From positions 124,001 through 188,000 of the forward strand of contig NZ_JALPZO010000066.1 in the NCBI RefSeq assembly GCF_023507745.1: a stretch of 64,000 nucleotides of DNA, written 5' to 3'. Shown here in pieces: positions 15,028-24,736 of this stretch. Each line of letters opens with the position of its first letter. The first letter of the stretch is position 1. A program made the position numbers and the translations under genes. The stretch is from Vreelandella olivaria. GTDB taxonomy: Bacteria > Pseudomonadota > Gammaproteobacteria > Pseudomonadales > Halomonadaceae. The notes below the pieces were generated by a model. It was given only the letters and a program-made list of their open reading frames with translations. It made no database searches and was not told where the DNA came from.

Positions 15028-17097
15028 ATGACGCCCCAACCGCCCAAAAGCATTCTTAGCCGCATTAAGGGGCTAAACCCGCGCCAGCAGGAAGCGGTGC
15101 GTTATATCGATGGCCCCTGCCTGGTATTGGCGGGAGCAGGCTCGGGTAAAACCAGTGTGATTACCACCAAAATTGCCTATCTGGTGCAAGAGTGCGGGAT
15201 GAGCGCGCGTAGAATCGCGGCAGTGACCTTTACCAATAAAGCCGCCCGGGAGATGAAAGAGCGCGTGGGGAAAATGCTGAAAGGCAAAGAAGGCCATGGG
15301 CTAACGGTTTCCACCTTTCACAACCTGGGGCTGAATATCATCCGCGGTGAGCTGAAAACCCTGGGTTATAAACCGGGTTTTTCGCTGTTTGACCCGGAAG
15401 ATGCCAAGGCGCTGCTGCGGGATTTGATGAATAAAGACGCCCAGGTAGATGCCGAACAGATCAATTCGGTACAGGCCAAAATATCCCAGTGGAAAAACGA
15501 TCTGGTGTTGCCTGGCGACGCACTTTCCCATGCGGCTGATGATGACGAACATTTCGCTGCGCGGGTGTACGAAGCGTACGTGCGTCACTTAAAAGCCTAC
15601 AACGCGGTGGATTTTGATGACCTGATCCTACTGCCGGTGGTGCTACTCAGCCGCGACCCGGAGGCATTGGCCCGTTGGAGGCGCAAAATCCACTATATGC
15701 TGGTGGATGAGTACCAGGACACCAACGTCTCCCAGTATCTGTTGGTTAAACTTTTAATGGCGGAACGGGCCACCTTCACCGTAGTGGGCGATGATGACCA
15801 GTCGATTTACGCCTGGCGGGGTGCAAGGCCTGAAAACCTGGTGACCCTGGGTGAAGATTTTTCACGCTTAAAGGTTATCAAACTGGAGCAGAATTACCGT
15901 TCTACCGGCACGATTCTGCGGGCGGCCAATACACTGATCAGTAACAACCCCCACGTGTACGACAAAACCCTGTGGTCGGATATGGGCGACGGCGCGCCCA
16001 TTCGTGTGATCGTTAACCGCCATGAAGAGGCGGAAGCGGAACGGGTTGCCAGCGAGATGTTAACCCGGCGGATCAAAGAGAAAACCGAGTGGCGCGACTT
16101 TGCGGTGCTCTACCGGGGTAACTTCCAGGCTCGGTTGCTGGAACTCAAGCTCCAGCACTATCAGATTCCTTACAAACTTTCCGGCGGCACATCGTTTTTC
16201 TCGCGCAACGAAATCAAAGACACCATGGCTTACCTGCGGCTGCTGATTAACCCTGCCGACGACAACGCGTTTTTACGCATTGTGAATGTCCCCCGCCGGG
16301 AAATTGGTCCTGGCACCCTGGAAAAACTCGCTAACTATGCCACCGAACGCTCGATATCACTGTTTGCCGCCTGCCATGAGCTGGGGTTGGAGCAAACACT
16401 ACCTACCCGCGCCGTGGAGCGGCTATCACGCTTTACCCATTTTATTGATGGTGTACGCAAGCGTATGGATCAGGGCGATGCGATTGCTGCGATCCGCGAT
16501 ATGCTGCGTGATATGGATTACGAGGCGTGGCTATACCAAAACGCCAGTGCCCCTACCATTGCCGAGCGGCGTATGGGCAATGTATGGATTTTGATCGACC
16601 AGCTGGAAAAGTCGCTCAATCGAGACCCGGAAGATGATATCGCCTCTGAAACCACCGAAACTGATGGCGTGGAAGCAGCCATCTCCCGTCTGGTACTGCG
16701 GGATATTCTTGAGCAGCAGGCTGAGGAGGATGATTCCGACCGGGTACAGTTATTGACGATGCATGCCTCCAAAGGCCTGGAGTTTCCCCACGTCTACTTG
16801 ATGGGCCTGGAAGAGGATCTGTTACCCCATCGTAACGCCATAGAGATGGGCAGCGTGGAAGAGGAGCGTCGCTTAGCCTACGTGGGCATTACCCGCGCTC
16901 GGCGGACATTAACGTTAACCCTGGCCCGTCAGCGTAAAGCCTACGGCGAGCTAATGGATTGCCAGCCCAGCCGCTTTCTAGACGAACTGCCCGCTGATGA
17001 CCTGGAGTGGGAAGGCCACGCCGATAAAGAGGACCCGGAGAAGAAGCAGGCACGCGGCAAAGACGCCATTGCTGGGTTACGCTCGCTGTTGGGTTAA
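15028..17097 (+). CDS. rep: ATP-dependent DNA helicase Rep
   Basis: A 689-residue superfamily 1A 3'-5' helicase. It has the Q motif 'LNPRQQEAV', Walker A 'GAGSGKTSV', motif Ia 'AAVTFTNKAAREMKER', motif II 'LVDEYQDTN', motif III 'VVGDDDQSIYAWRGA', motif IV 'KLEQNYRS', motif V 'TMHASKGLEFPHVY' and motif VI 'YVGITRARR'. It aligns with E. coli Rep (673) rather than UvrD, including 'KISGGTSFFSR'-like sequence (here KLSGGTSFFSRNEIKD) and a short C-terminus. Rep clears proteins ahead of the replication fork. The N-terminus is about 13 residues longer than E. coli's; an upstream GAGG-type site supports 15028. Confidence 0.94.
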   Translation: MTPQPPKSILSRIKGLNPRQQEAVRYIDGPCLVLAGAGSGKTSVITTKIAYLVQECGMSARRIAAVTFTNKAAREMKERVGKMLKGKEGHGLTVSTFHNLGLNIIRGELKTLGYKPGFSLFDPEDAKALLRDLMNKDAQVDAEQINSVQAKISQWKNDLVLPGDALSHAADDDEHFAARVYEAYVRHLKAYNAVDFDDLILLPVVLLSRDPEALARWRRKIHYMLVDEYQDTNVSQYLLVKLLMAERATFTVVGDDDQSIYAWRGARPENLVTLGEDFSRLKVIKLEQNYRSTGTILRAANTLISNNPHVYDKTLWSDMGDGAPIRVIVNRHEEAEAERVASEMLTRRIKEKTEWRDFAVLYRGNFQARLLELKLQHYQIPYKLSGGTSFFSRNEIKDTMAYLRLLINPADDNAFLRIVNVPRREIGPGTLEKLANYATERSISLFAACHELGLEQTLPTRAVERLSRFTHFIDGVRKRMDQGDAIAAIRDMLRDMDYEAWLYQNASAPTIAERRMGNVWILIDQLEKSLNRDPEDDIASETTETDGVEAAISRLVLRDILEQQAEEDDSDRVQLLTMHASKGLEFPHVYLMGLEEDLLPHRNAIEMGSVEEERRLAYVGITRARRTLTLTLARQRKAYGELMDCQPSRFLDELPADDLEWEGHADKEDPEKKQARGKDAIAGLRSLLG

Positions 17098-17130
17098 GGC
17101 AACCCTAGCGTTATTAACAAAGTGATAGAC

Positions 17131-17173
17131 AAAAAATATCCACAGGGGGTTTGAACAACCCGCCTGTGGATAA
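17131..17173 (-). terminator. Terminator built from two inverted DnaA-box-like sequences
   Basis: TATCCACAGG (17137-17146) pairs perfectly with CCTGTGGATA (17163-17172), with an inner GGTT/AACC pairing. On the minus strand the stem is followed by ATTTTTT, so it should terminate the cytochrome gene and face convergent rep. The right arm with the next base is a perfect DnaA box (TTATCCACA on the minus strand, 17165-17173); the left arm matches at eight of nine. Confidence 0.7.
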
Positions 17174-17206
17174 CACATTGGTGCAGCTAGCTAGTAGCGC
17201 GACAAA

Positions 17207-18037
17207 TTACTCAACTTCAGCGACCATGTAGTCAACAATCGCCATAACTTCTTCATCTTCAAGACGCAGGTTGCCACCTTTAGGCGGCATAGCGCCGATA
17301 CCGTTAATGGAGTTGGCGTACAGCTCATCGATACCTTTCTCTAAACGTTCGGCCCAAGCGTCCGCATCGCCCAGTGCCGGTGCACCAGCAACACCGGTAG
17401 CATGACATGCGGCACAACCCCCGCTGGCATAAAGCGCTTCGCCATCCAAGCCGTTACCATCGCTGGCGGCCGCTTCTTCACTGGCGGTAACCTCATCATC
17501 TACGGCTTCATCATCTACAGCGGCGATGTCTTCACCAGCGCCTTCGTCGGCTGCGCTCTCTTCAGTTACAGCTTCTTCATCAGCAGCGCTTAATTCGGGC
17601 ACTTCCATCACCGGCTCTACCAGGTAGGCGGTAGCTGCTTCCACTTCTTCATCAGACAGGTTGGGATTACCACCACGGGCAGGCATTGCGCCAATACCGT
17701 TGATGGAGTGCTCCAGCAGTGTGGCAAAGCCTTGCTCTGTACGCTCGGCCCAAGCAGCTTCATCACCACGCACCGGGGCACCAGCGGCACCCGTTTCGTG
17801 ACACGCCATACATACGCTGTTATAGATACCGGCGCCATCCACACCGCCACTACCATTGCTGGTACTAGAAGCAGGTGCTGACGCTGTACCGCAGTCCTGG
17901 CCCTGTAAACAGAGTTGCCCTACCGGCGCCAGGCGCTCGGCCATTGCTTCACGTGCGGCGTCTTCGGCATAAGCACTGGATGTGCCTGCCATGACGCCGA
18001 AGGCCGCCAGCCCGCTCATGATCAGCTTAGATTTCAC
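17207..18037 (-). CDS. Exported di-haem cytochrome c (cytochrome c5 type)
   Basis: A 276-residue periplasmic electron carrier. A signal peptide runs to about residue 24 (cleavage after AYA). Two c-type haem sites are present, CMACH (76-80) and CAACH (208-212), each followed by a GAMP motif whose Met (118, 250) is the likely axial ligand. The two cytochrome domains resemble each other closely, down to the shared SINGIGAMP, suggesting internal duplication. They are joined by an acidic Asp/Glu/Ala linker (about 150-195), typical of halophile exported proteins. The start is GTG at 18037 because GAGG lies eight bases earlier; a Met-initiated frame further upstream lacks a signal peptide. A cytochrome c also lies near rep in Pseudomonas. 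Its redox partner is not evident here. Confidence 0.87.
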   Translation of the reverse strand: MKSKLIMSGLAAFGVMAGTSSAYAEDAAREAMAERLAPVGQLCLQGQDCGTASAPASSTSNGSGGVDGAGIYNSVCMACHETGAAGAPVRGDEAAWAERTEQGFATLLEHSINGIGAMPARGGNPNLSDEEVEAATAYLVEPVMEVPELSAADEEAVTEESAADEGAGEDIAAVDDEAVDDEVTASEEAAASDGNGLDGEALYASGGCAACHATGVAGAPALGDADAWAERLEKGIDELYANSINGIGAMPPKGGNLRLEDEEVMAIVDYMVAEVE

Positions 18038-18335
18038 TCTCACCACCTCTTGAGTATTGTCATAAAACTTTTTGTGCTTACCCCCTGCGCGCGGCACAGC
18101 GCCGCCACCAACCTTCGGCAACCAAGACGCCAAGACGTGCATATGGCGGTAGTATACCGAGAACACAAAGAGTAAGAAAATGCTACTAAGCGCGGCTATT
18201 CAACCTACTTTGCTCTTAATCATGAAAGTGCTTGCTGAAATATAGAGCGGTTGGTTGAAAAGTGGTCGTCATGGTGACGACATGTCATGTTAAGCACACA
18301 GTTGCCGCTTTGAATGAAAGGAGTCATCAGCCGCT

Positions 18336-19013
18336 ATGCGCATTCTATTGGTAGAAGACGATCCCAGTCTGGCTTCGGGCATTCGGTTAGCCCTCAAACC
18401 TGAGCACTATACGGTAGACCATCTCACAGATGGCGAAACCGCATTAAATGCACTCAAAAATGAACCCTTCGATGCCGTGATTTTAGATTTAGGATTGCCT
18501 CGGGTAGACGGCATGGAAGTACTCAATGCCGTACGCCGCCATGGCATTTCTGTACCTATTCTGGTGCTGACCGCCCGGGACGCAGTAAACAACCGCATCG
18601 CTGGGCTGGATGCAGGTGCCGATGATTACCTCACCAAACCCTTTGAGGTCGATGAACTTAAAGCCCGACTACGAGCTCTGCTTCGACGCAGCCAGCACCA
18701 GACCAGCTCTGTGCTGGAGTGTCGCGGCATTCACTTAAATCCGCAAACCTTAAGTGTTGTCTATCAGGACCAGGAAATTGCGCTTTCACGCCGGGAACTT
18801 ACCCTGTTGCATGAGTTTATGAGCCACCCAGGCCGCGTGTTCACCCGCGATACACTTACCCGCCTGGTATATGGCTGGGAAGAGGATGTGGAGAGCAATG
18901 CCATAGAAGTACATATTCACCATTTGCGGCGCAAACTGTTTCCTGAAGTGATCCGTACTGTGCGGGGCATTGGTTACGTAATGGATAAAACACTTCAGGA
19001 AAACAGGCCATGA
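18336..19013 (+). CDS. OmpR-family response regulator (QseB/PmrA-like)
   Basis: A 225-residue two-component regulator. The receiver domain has the acidic pocket 'VEDD' (residues 6-9), phosphorylated Asp51 in 'ILDLGLP', Thr in 'VLTARD' and Lys101 in 'LTKPFEVDEL'. The C-terminal winged helix has 'SRRELTLLHEFMSHPG' and 'VEVHIHHLRRKL'-type sequence (here IEVHIHHLRRKLF), ending in 'IRTVRGIGYVM'. Its closest architecture is QseB/PmrA/TctD. It overlaps the kinase gene by four bases (ATGA). The AAGGAG site is about 13 bases from the ATG, longer than usual. Target genes are not evident; the CBS protein and NhaD downstream are candidates only by position. Confidence 0.9.
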   Translation: MRILLVEDDPSLASGIRLALKPEHYTVDHLTDGETALNALKNEPFDAVILDLGLPRVDGMEVLNAVRRHGISVPILVLTARDAVNNRIAGLDAGADDYLTKPFEVDELKARLRALLRRSQHQTSSVLECRGIHLNPQTLSVVYQDQEIALSRRELTLLHEFMSHPGRVFTRDTLTRLVYGWEEDVESNAIEVHIHHLRRKLFPEVIRTVRGIGYVMDKTLQENRP

Positions 19014-20416
19014 TGTCGATTCGCCAACGCACACTGGGGCTGACTCTACTGGTATTCGGCATCAGTATGTTAGTTATTGGATTTATTAGCTACCGTTATG
19101 CCGCCCAGGAAATTGAAGAGTTATACGATGCCAGTCTGGCGCAAAACGCTCGCCTGCTTGAAGGCCTGCTACAGGCACCACTGTCAGACAGTGACCGCGA
19201 TATCCTGCTACACAGCCTGGAAAGCACTCTCTTAGAGGTACATGAAGTAGAGAGTCTAGCGCCAGGGCACCGCTATGAAAGCAAACTGGCCTTCCAACTG
19301 TGGGAGGATGATCACCTGCTGCTGCGTTCGGCCACGGCGCCCGAAGCACCTCTTGCCCAGCAACCTTTGGGCTATTCAACAATAACCGTTGGGGAGCATG
19401 ACTGGCGTGTTTACGTGCTGGAAGTGGCAGATTCATCCAAACGTGTGGTCGTGAGCGAACGCGAGGATGTACGCGGAGAACTGATCAGCACAGTGGCACT
19501 CCGTACGTTATTGCCGGACCTGTTCGGGCTACCGCTACTGACCATTTTACTGTGGTGGTCCATTGGCTGGGGATTATCCCCCCTTTCACGCATGGCGGAG
19601 CAAATTCGTGACCGTGATCCCCACAATCTTAAGCCCCTCTCTGTCCATCCATTACCTCAAGAGCTAGGTACTATTGCGGGCGCCCTTAACCGGTTGCTGG
19701 AGCGGCTACATACGATGCGCGTACGCGAAAAACGTTTTATTGCCGATGCCACCCACGAATTGCGCACGCCATTGGCTGTGCTCGACTTACATGCCCAAAA
19801 CGCGCTGACGGCGGATAATACGGAAGATCGAGAAGAGTCACTTCATCACCTGCGCAGTGGCGTGGCCCGTTCTACCCGCATAGTCACGCAACTTCTCACA
19901 CTTGCCCGCCTGGATCCAGAAGGAGAACCGTCGCCAGATTTCCGGCTCTCAAATGTGCTGCACGAAACCCGCGAAATGTTAGCAAAACTTTTACCTCTTG
20001 CGGTTAAGCGCCAACAGCAGCTTTTTCTGGATGCGGATGACACCGCCCAGTGGCAAATAGAAGAGGAGGCTGGCGCTATCGAAACACTGGTGCAGAATTT
20101 GGTAGGCAATGCCATTCAACACGCTCCTGAACATAGCACTATCACAGTTACTCTCGAGGCTACCCCAATGGGAGTGACGATTATTGTGGATGATCAGGGG
20201 CCAGGCATTCCTGAACATGAACGTAGCCGCATGATGGAGCGCTTTCAGCGTGCCGGCCCTGGCGCCGGCGCAGGACTGGGGCTCTCTATCGTCGAGCAAT
20301 TAGTTAAACGTCACGGTGGGCTGCTACAACTGGAGGATGCACCTAATGGGGGGTTACGCGTTCGTGCCGTTGTTGCAAGAACCGCCTTAAGCCAGCGCCG
20401 AGCGGCTGAAATATAA
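19010..20416 (+). CDS. Two-component sensor histidine kinase
   Basis: A 468-residue inner-membrane kinase. Membrane helices are near residues 10-27 and 168-187, enclosing a ~140-residue periplasmic sensor. Then come a HAMP-like linker, the H-box 'ATHELRTPLAVLDL' with the phosphorylated His249, the N-box 'NLVGNAIQHAP', G1 'VDDQGPGIPEHE' and G2 'GAGLGLSIVEQLV'. The sensor contains no motif I recognise. The start overlaps the regulator stop (ATGATG; either Met may initiate). The layout resembles QseC/PmrB/TctE kinases. Signal unknown. Confidence 0.9.
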   Translation: MMSIRQRTLGLTLLVFGISMLVIGFISYRYAAQEIEELYDASLAQNARLLEGLLQAPLSDSDRDILLHSLESTLLEVHEVESLAPGHRYESKLAFQLWEDDHLLLRSATAPEAPLAQQPLGYSTITVGEHDWRVYVLEVADSSKRVVVSEREDVRGELISTVALRTLLPDLFGLPLLTILLWWSIGWGLSPLSRMAEQIRDRDPHNLKPLSVHPLPQELGTIAGALNRLLERLHTMRVREKRFIADATHELRTPLAVLDLHAQNALTADNTEDREESLHHLRSGVARSTRIVTQLLTLARLDPEGEPSPDFRLSNVLHETREMLAKLLPLAVKRQQQLFLDADDTAQWQIEEEAGAIETLVQNLVGNAIQHAPEHSTITVTLEATPMGVTIIVDDQGPGIPEHERSRMMERFQRAGPGAGAGLGLSIVEQLVKRHGGLLQLEDAPNGGLRVRAVVARTALSQRRAAEI

Positions 20417-20525
20417 CAAGGGATTAACACCCTTAAGGCTACCGTAAGAATTCCGTGCAACTGTGAAGGTACAGGGTAGGCGATCAACACACGACCTGCT
20501 TCTTCATACAACGGAGGTTCCCCCG

Positions 20526-21143
20526 ATGATCCAGATGATGCACTCACCAAAACCACTTGTTCAGTTCGGTGCCACACCACTTTTAACCCAACCCGCAGCG
20601 AAACAGCTATCGCCTGAAAGTCCTGCCATATCAGTGCTGACGGACTTCTCTGTCGTCATGCCACAATCGGTTGCCGATGATACGCCGATCGACGAAGCCC
20701 ATCTTAAAATGCGCCATGGTGGCGTTCGCCTGCTGTTTGTCATGGACAACAAGGATCACTGCGTTGGCGTACTTACAGCAAAAGAGGTTATCGGGACCCG
20801 ACGCATCAACCTGGCCATGCAGCAGCGCAACATTGACCGTCAGGAAGTAACGGCAGGAATGATCATGACACCATGGCACACTCTCAGTGCCATGCCCATT
20901 ACGCAGCTCTCCTCGCTCACTATTGAAGACCTGGTGCTGTCTATGGAGAGTTTCACCGAACAGCATCTACTGGTTACTGAACAGAATGCCAGCCAGGAGT
21001 TGAGCGTACGAGGTATTATTTCAGCAACGGATATTCAGAATGCCATGGGTAAACGGGCGAACACTAAAGTGCCTGATACCGTCGTCCCCATTGCCAGCAG
21101 CTTTGCAGATATTTGCAAAGTGATTACTGGGCATGACTTGTAA
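20526..21143 (+). CDS. CBS-domain protein of unknown function
   Basis: A 205-residue soluble protein with two CBS repeats (about residues 45-110 and 115-190). The first shows 'IDEAHLKMRHGGVRLLFVMD' then 'CVGVLTAKEVIG'; the second shows 'MTPWHTL' and 'LSVRGIISATDIQNAMG'. CBS pairs usually bind adenine nucleotides or related ligands. The ATG at 20526 has GGAGG eight bases before it; the frame is open to 20463 without support. It follows the kinase gene by about 110 bases and could be co-transcribed. No enzymatic domain is attached. Confidence 0.8.
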   Translation: MIQMMHSPKPLVQFGATPLLTQPAAKQLSPESPAISVLTDFSVVMPQSVADDTPIDEAHLKMRHGGVRLLFVMDNKDHCVGVLTAKEVIGTRRINLAMQQRNIDRQEVTAGMIMTPWHTLSAMPITQLSSLTIEDLVLSMESFTEQHLLVTEQNASQELSVRGIISATDIQNAMGKRANTKVPDTVVPIASSFADICKVITGHDL

Positions 21144-21181
21144 CACCCCACAGCCCTTATCACGCCCTGCTCATTTTAATA

Positions 21182-21205
21182 ATGGCACCGCTCCAGCGGT
21201 GCCAT
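21182..21205. terminator. Bidirectional terminator between the CBS gene and nhaD
   Basis: ATGGCACCG (21182-21190) pairs with CGGTGCCAT (21197-21205) around six bases. T-rich DNA follows on both strands (GTTATTT to the right; TTATTAAAAT on the minus strand). It lies between two convergent genes. Confidence 0.7.
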
Positions 21206-21221
21206 GTTATTTACATCATTG

Positions 21222-22688
21222 CTAAAACATTCCGGCGTTAATGAACAAATGCGCCACCACGCTGGCCATATATCCCAGCAGAATCGCTGGCGCCCAGCGC
21301 AAATGTACGGCAAAAGTGTAGATGCCTCGCGCCTGCCCCATTAAAGCGACCCCCGCTGCCGACCCCATTGAAAGCAGGCTGCCGCCCACACCCGCTGTCA
21401 GGGTAATCAGCAGCCAGTTACCTTCCGACATATCCGGCGCCATCGATAGCACAGCGAACATCACGGGAATGTTATCAACCACTGCAGACATCAAACCCAG
21501 TACCACGTTGGCCCAAACCGGATCCCAGTTACCGTAAAGCGTTTCAGACAGCAGGCTTAAATAGCCCATAAAGCCCAGGCCACCCACACACATCACAACC
21601 CCGTAGAAAAACAGCAGCGTATCCCACTCTGAGCGGGCAATACGGCTGAAGATATCAAAGGGAACGACGCTGCCCAGTTGCTCAAGCTTTTTCCAGTCGC
21701 CGCGACGGGAGTAACGTTCCCGTTTACGCTCCAAGGAGCGTGGTAGACTGCGACGCAGGTAATAGCCAAAGAACTGCAGCAGGCCAAGGCCGAACATCAT
21801 GCCCATGGCAGGAGGGAGATAAAGAATAGAGTGGCATAGCACCGAAATAGCCACGGTGACTAAGAACAGCACAATGATGCGACGTGCGCCCCGCTTCAGC
21901 CATACATTTTCAGTCAGTGTGGCAGGCTGCCGGTTGACGATGAAGAAATTCATAATCACTGCTGGCACCATGAAATTCACGATAGCGGGGATCAAAAGCG
22001 CGAAGAAGCCGCCAAACGGCACTTGGCCTGCCTGCCATACCATCAGCGTGGTGATGTCACCAAATGGGCTAAATGCGCCGCCAGCGTTGGAAGCCACCAC
22101 AACGTTAACACAGCATAAACTGATGAATTTTTTATCGCCTTCGGCCACTTTCAGTACGACGGCACACATCAACATGGCCGTGGTCATGTTGTTGGCAATG
22201 GCAGAGATACCAAAGGCAAGAAAACCAGTAATCCAGAATAAGCTGCGGTAGCTAAAACCTTTACGAACCAGCCATGCACGCAGAGCATCAAACACCCGGC
22301 GCTCTTCCATGGCATTGATATAGGTCATTGCCACCAACAGGAAGAGCAGTAACTCCGTGTACTCTAACAATGTTTCACGAAACGCCATTTCCGCTTCTTC
22401 AGGCATACCTGCCTGAACATATACCCAAGCCACCATGGCCCAGATAATCCCTGCGGCAACCAGCACAGGCTTGGATTTACGCATATGGATGAGTTCTTCA
22501 CTCATCACCAGCGCATAAGCAAGAATAAAAATAACGACGGCAGTAATCCCTGCCAGCGATGCGGTTAGATCAAGAGGGCCGGTAGCGGCAAATGCAAGGG
22601 AGGGGAATGCAGATAAACAAAGTACTATCAACAACCAGGCAACACGGCAATTGGAATGCCGGGCAACATGGGCGCTTGGTGGTTTCAT
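21222..22688 (-). CDS. nhaD: NhaD-type Na+/H+ antiporter
   Basis: A 488-residue membrane protein with a cleavable-looking hydrophobic N-terminus (cleavage after AFA, about residue 34) and 11-12 further membrane segments. NhaD features include 'ISAIANNMTTAMLMCAVVLK', 'VVVASNAGGAFSPFGDITTL' and 'GLMSAVVDNIPVMFAVLSM', where the Asn/Asp-containing broken helices form the ion path. NhaD exchanges cytoplasmic Na+ (and Li+) for protons at alkaline pH and is well known from Vibrio, Alkalimonas and Halomonas. This fits a halophile. The site before the Met start at 22688 is weak. It is transcribed alone, ending at the hairpin shared with the CBS gene. Confidence 0.93.
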   Translation of the reverse strand: MKPPSAHVARHSNCRVAWLLIVLCLSAFPSLAFAATGPLDLTASLAGITAVVIFILAYALVMSEELIHMRKSKPVLVAAGIIWAMVAWVYVQAGMPEEAEMAFRETLLEYTELLLFLLVAMTYINAMEERRVFDALRAWLVRKGFSYRSLFWITGFLAFGISAIANNMTTAMLMCAVVLKVAEGDKKFISLCCVNVVVASNAGGAFSPFGDITTLMVWQAGQVPFGGFFALLIPAIVNFMVPAVIMNFFIVNRQPATLTENVWLKRGARRIIVLFLVTVAISVLCHSILYLPPAMGMMFGLGLLQFFGYYLRRSLPRSLERKRERYSRRGDWKKLEQLGSVVPFDIFSRIARSEWDTLLFFYGVVMCVGGLGFMGYLSLLSETLYGNWDPVWANVVLGLMSAVVDNIPVMFAVLSMAPDMSEGNWLLITLTAGVGGSLLSMGSAAGVALMGQARGIYTFAVHLRWAPAILLGYMASVVAHLFINAGMF

Positions 22689-22845
22689 GGTGGCGTGACC
22701 CTGGAAGGTTAGGAAAAGAACGCCACAATAATAAGCACACTAATCAAGTGCTGCAATGCAATGATCGCGGGTAAGAGGCTGCTATTCGCCCTACCTTACA
22801 GAGCATGTTGAAATCCCACAGCTGCAACTTATTTTTCCACACCGA

Positions 22846-24672
22846 TTACTCTACCGTTACGCTCTTCGCCAGGTTACGCGGCTGGTCAACATCGGTTCCT
22901 TTCAACACCGCGACATAATAGCTAAGTAGCTGTAAAGGCAGGGTATAAAGTAGCGGTGCCAGTGCCTCATGAACGTGGGGAAGCTTCATCACCCGGATAC
23001 CATCCTGGTCGTTGATTCCCACTGCCTGGTCGGCAAAGACGAACAGTTGCCCTCCCCGGGCGCGTACTTCTTGTAAATTGGATTTGAGCTTTTCCAACAA
23101 ATCGTCGTTAGGCGCCACCGAAATCACCGGCATTTCACTATCTACCAGCGCCAGCGGCCCATGTTTCAATTCGCCAGCCGGGTACGCTTCAGCATGAATA
23201 TACGAAATTTCCTTTAGCTTTAGAGCACCTTCCAGGGCAATGGGGTAGTGGGCACCGCGCCCTAAAAACAGAGCATGATGCTTTTCCGCAAACGCCTGGG
23301 AGAGTGTTTCTATCTGGCCAGCCAGCCCAAGCACTTGCTTGCAAAGCGCGGGCAACGATTGCAGGGCTGCGACAATCTCGGCCCGCTCTGGCTGACCTTT
23401 GGCTTTGCTAACCGAAAGCGTCAGCAGCATTAAGGCAACCAGTTGGGTCGTAAATGCCTTGGTGGATGCCACACCAATCTCAGGGCCTGCATGGGTCATC
23501 AGCGACATATCTGATTCACGTACCAAAGAGCTGCCCGGTACATTACAAATAGCCAGTGTGCCCACATAGTGAAGGGTTTTGGCAAAACGTAATGCGGCCA
23601 GCGTATCTGCGGTTTCTCCCGACTGGGATAGCGTGACAAATAGCGTGCCATCGGGAACCACGGGGTGGCGATAGCGATATTCAGAGGCAACTTCCACCTG
23701 TACGGGCACCCCGGCATAACGCTCTAGCCAGTAACGCGCCACTAATCCCGCATGATAGCTGGTGCCACAGGCGATAATATGGATTTGACGCGTATTCTGA
23801 AACAGTACCTGAGCCTCCGGGCCAAAGCTTTCCACCAGGACGCTGTTGGTACTCAACCGCCCCTCCAAAGCAGCACTGATCACCTCAGGCTGCTCAAAGA
23901 TCTCTTTTAACATGTAATGACGGTACTCACCTTTACTGGCAGCACCATCGCCATGCTCAAAGGTGTGTACAGGGCGCTCCACCTGATGGCCATCCCGGTC
24001 AACAATCTGAATGGCCCCCTGCTCCCGTATCTCAACCAGATCGCCCTCTTCCAGATAAATAAAGCGATCCGTGACTTGCAGCAGAGCAAGCGGGTCAGAA
24101 GCTAAAAACGCTTCGTCTATTCCGACCCCCACTACCAAGGGGCTGCCCTGGCGAGCCCCCACCACGACCCCCGGCTCTACTACGCTCATTACCCCAAGTG
24201 CATAGGCGCCGCCCAAGCCACTAACCACTTCCTGGGTTGCTTCAAACAGGCCCAGCCCGCTATTCAGCTTATCTGCCAGCAAGTGAGCAATTACTTCGGT
24301 ATCCGTTTCTGAAGTAAAGGTATAACCATTAGCCTGGAGCGCTTGTTTGATATGCTCGTAGTTTTCAATAATGCCGTTATGTACCACAGCCACTTGATCA
24401 CTACTGTGATGGGGGTGAGCATTCGCCTCTGAGGGCTTGCCGTGGGTGGCCCAGCGGGTGTGGGCAATCCCTGACATACCGGGCAAGGGCGCATTGTCCA
24501 ACTGCTCTGCAAGGGCCGCCACCTTGCCCAAGGCACGGTGGCGCGTCAGCGACCCATTATTGAGCACCGTCATGCCAGAAGAGTCATAACCGCGGTACTC
24601 CAGGCGTTTAAGCCCTTCCAGCAGTATTCCTTGCACATTACGTTGTGCAACCGCAGCGACGATGCCACACAT
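22846..24672 (-). CDS. glmS: Glutamine-fructose-6-phosphate aminotransferase
   Basis: GlmS makes glucosamine-6-phosphate from fructose-6-phosphate and glutamine, the first step toward UDP-GlcNAc. The 608-residue product (E. coli 609) has the N-terminal nucleophile Cys2 in MCGIVAAV, '[20 protein letters not shown]', the two sugar-isomerase domains ('[11 protein letters not shown]', '[16 protein letters not shown]', '[11 protein letters not shown]') and the C-terminal '[20 protein letters not shown]' with '[10 protein letters not shown]'. AAGGAG precedes the ATG. It follows glmU by 64 bases, so both steps of the pathway are probably co-transcribed. Confidence 0.97.
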   Translation of the reverse strand: MCGIVAAVAQRNVQGILLEGLKRLEYRGYDSSGMTVLNNGSLTRHRALGKVAALAEQLDNAPLPGMSGIAHTRWATHGKPSEANAHPHHSSDQVAVVHNGIIENYEHIKQALQANGYTFTSETDTEVIAHLLADKLNSGLGLFEATQEVVSGLGGAYALGVMSVVEPGVVVGARQGSPLVVGVGIDEAFLASDPLALLQVTDRFIYLEEGDLVEIREQGAIQIVDRDGHQVERPVHTFEHGDGAASKGEYRHYMLKEIFEQPEVISAALEGRLSTNSVLVESFGPEAQVLFQNTRQIHIIACGTSYHAGLVARYWLERYAGVPVQVEVASEYRYRHPVVPDGTLFVTLSQSGETADTLAALRFAKTLHYVGTLAICNVPGSSLVRESDMSLMTHAGPEIGVASTKAFTTQLVALMLLTLSVSKAKGQPERAEIVAALQSLPALCKQVLGLAGQIETLSQAFAEKHHALFLGRGAHYPIALEGALKLKEISYIHAEAYPAGELKHGPLALVDSEMPVISVAPNDDLLEKLKSNLQEVRARGGQLFVFADQAVGINDQDGIRVMKLPHVHEALAPLLYTLPLQLLSYYVAVLKGTDVDQPRNLAKSVTVE

Positions 24673-24736
24673 GGGGTTTCTCCTTGGGCAATATTTTAAA
24701 GCGCTCTTGAACCTATCGGCTCAGATAACGTTCAAT

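Noticed and set aside
22371..22384. TGTTTCACGAAACG as a possible parS site
   Set aside because: It lacks the central TG of the TGTTTCACGTGAAACA consensus and lies inside nhaD far from parB. Two other cacgtg-containing places (near 17937 and 48408) match only about 11 of 16 bases.
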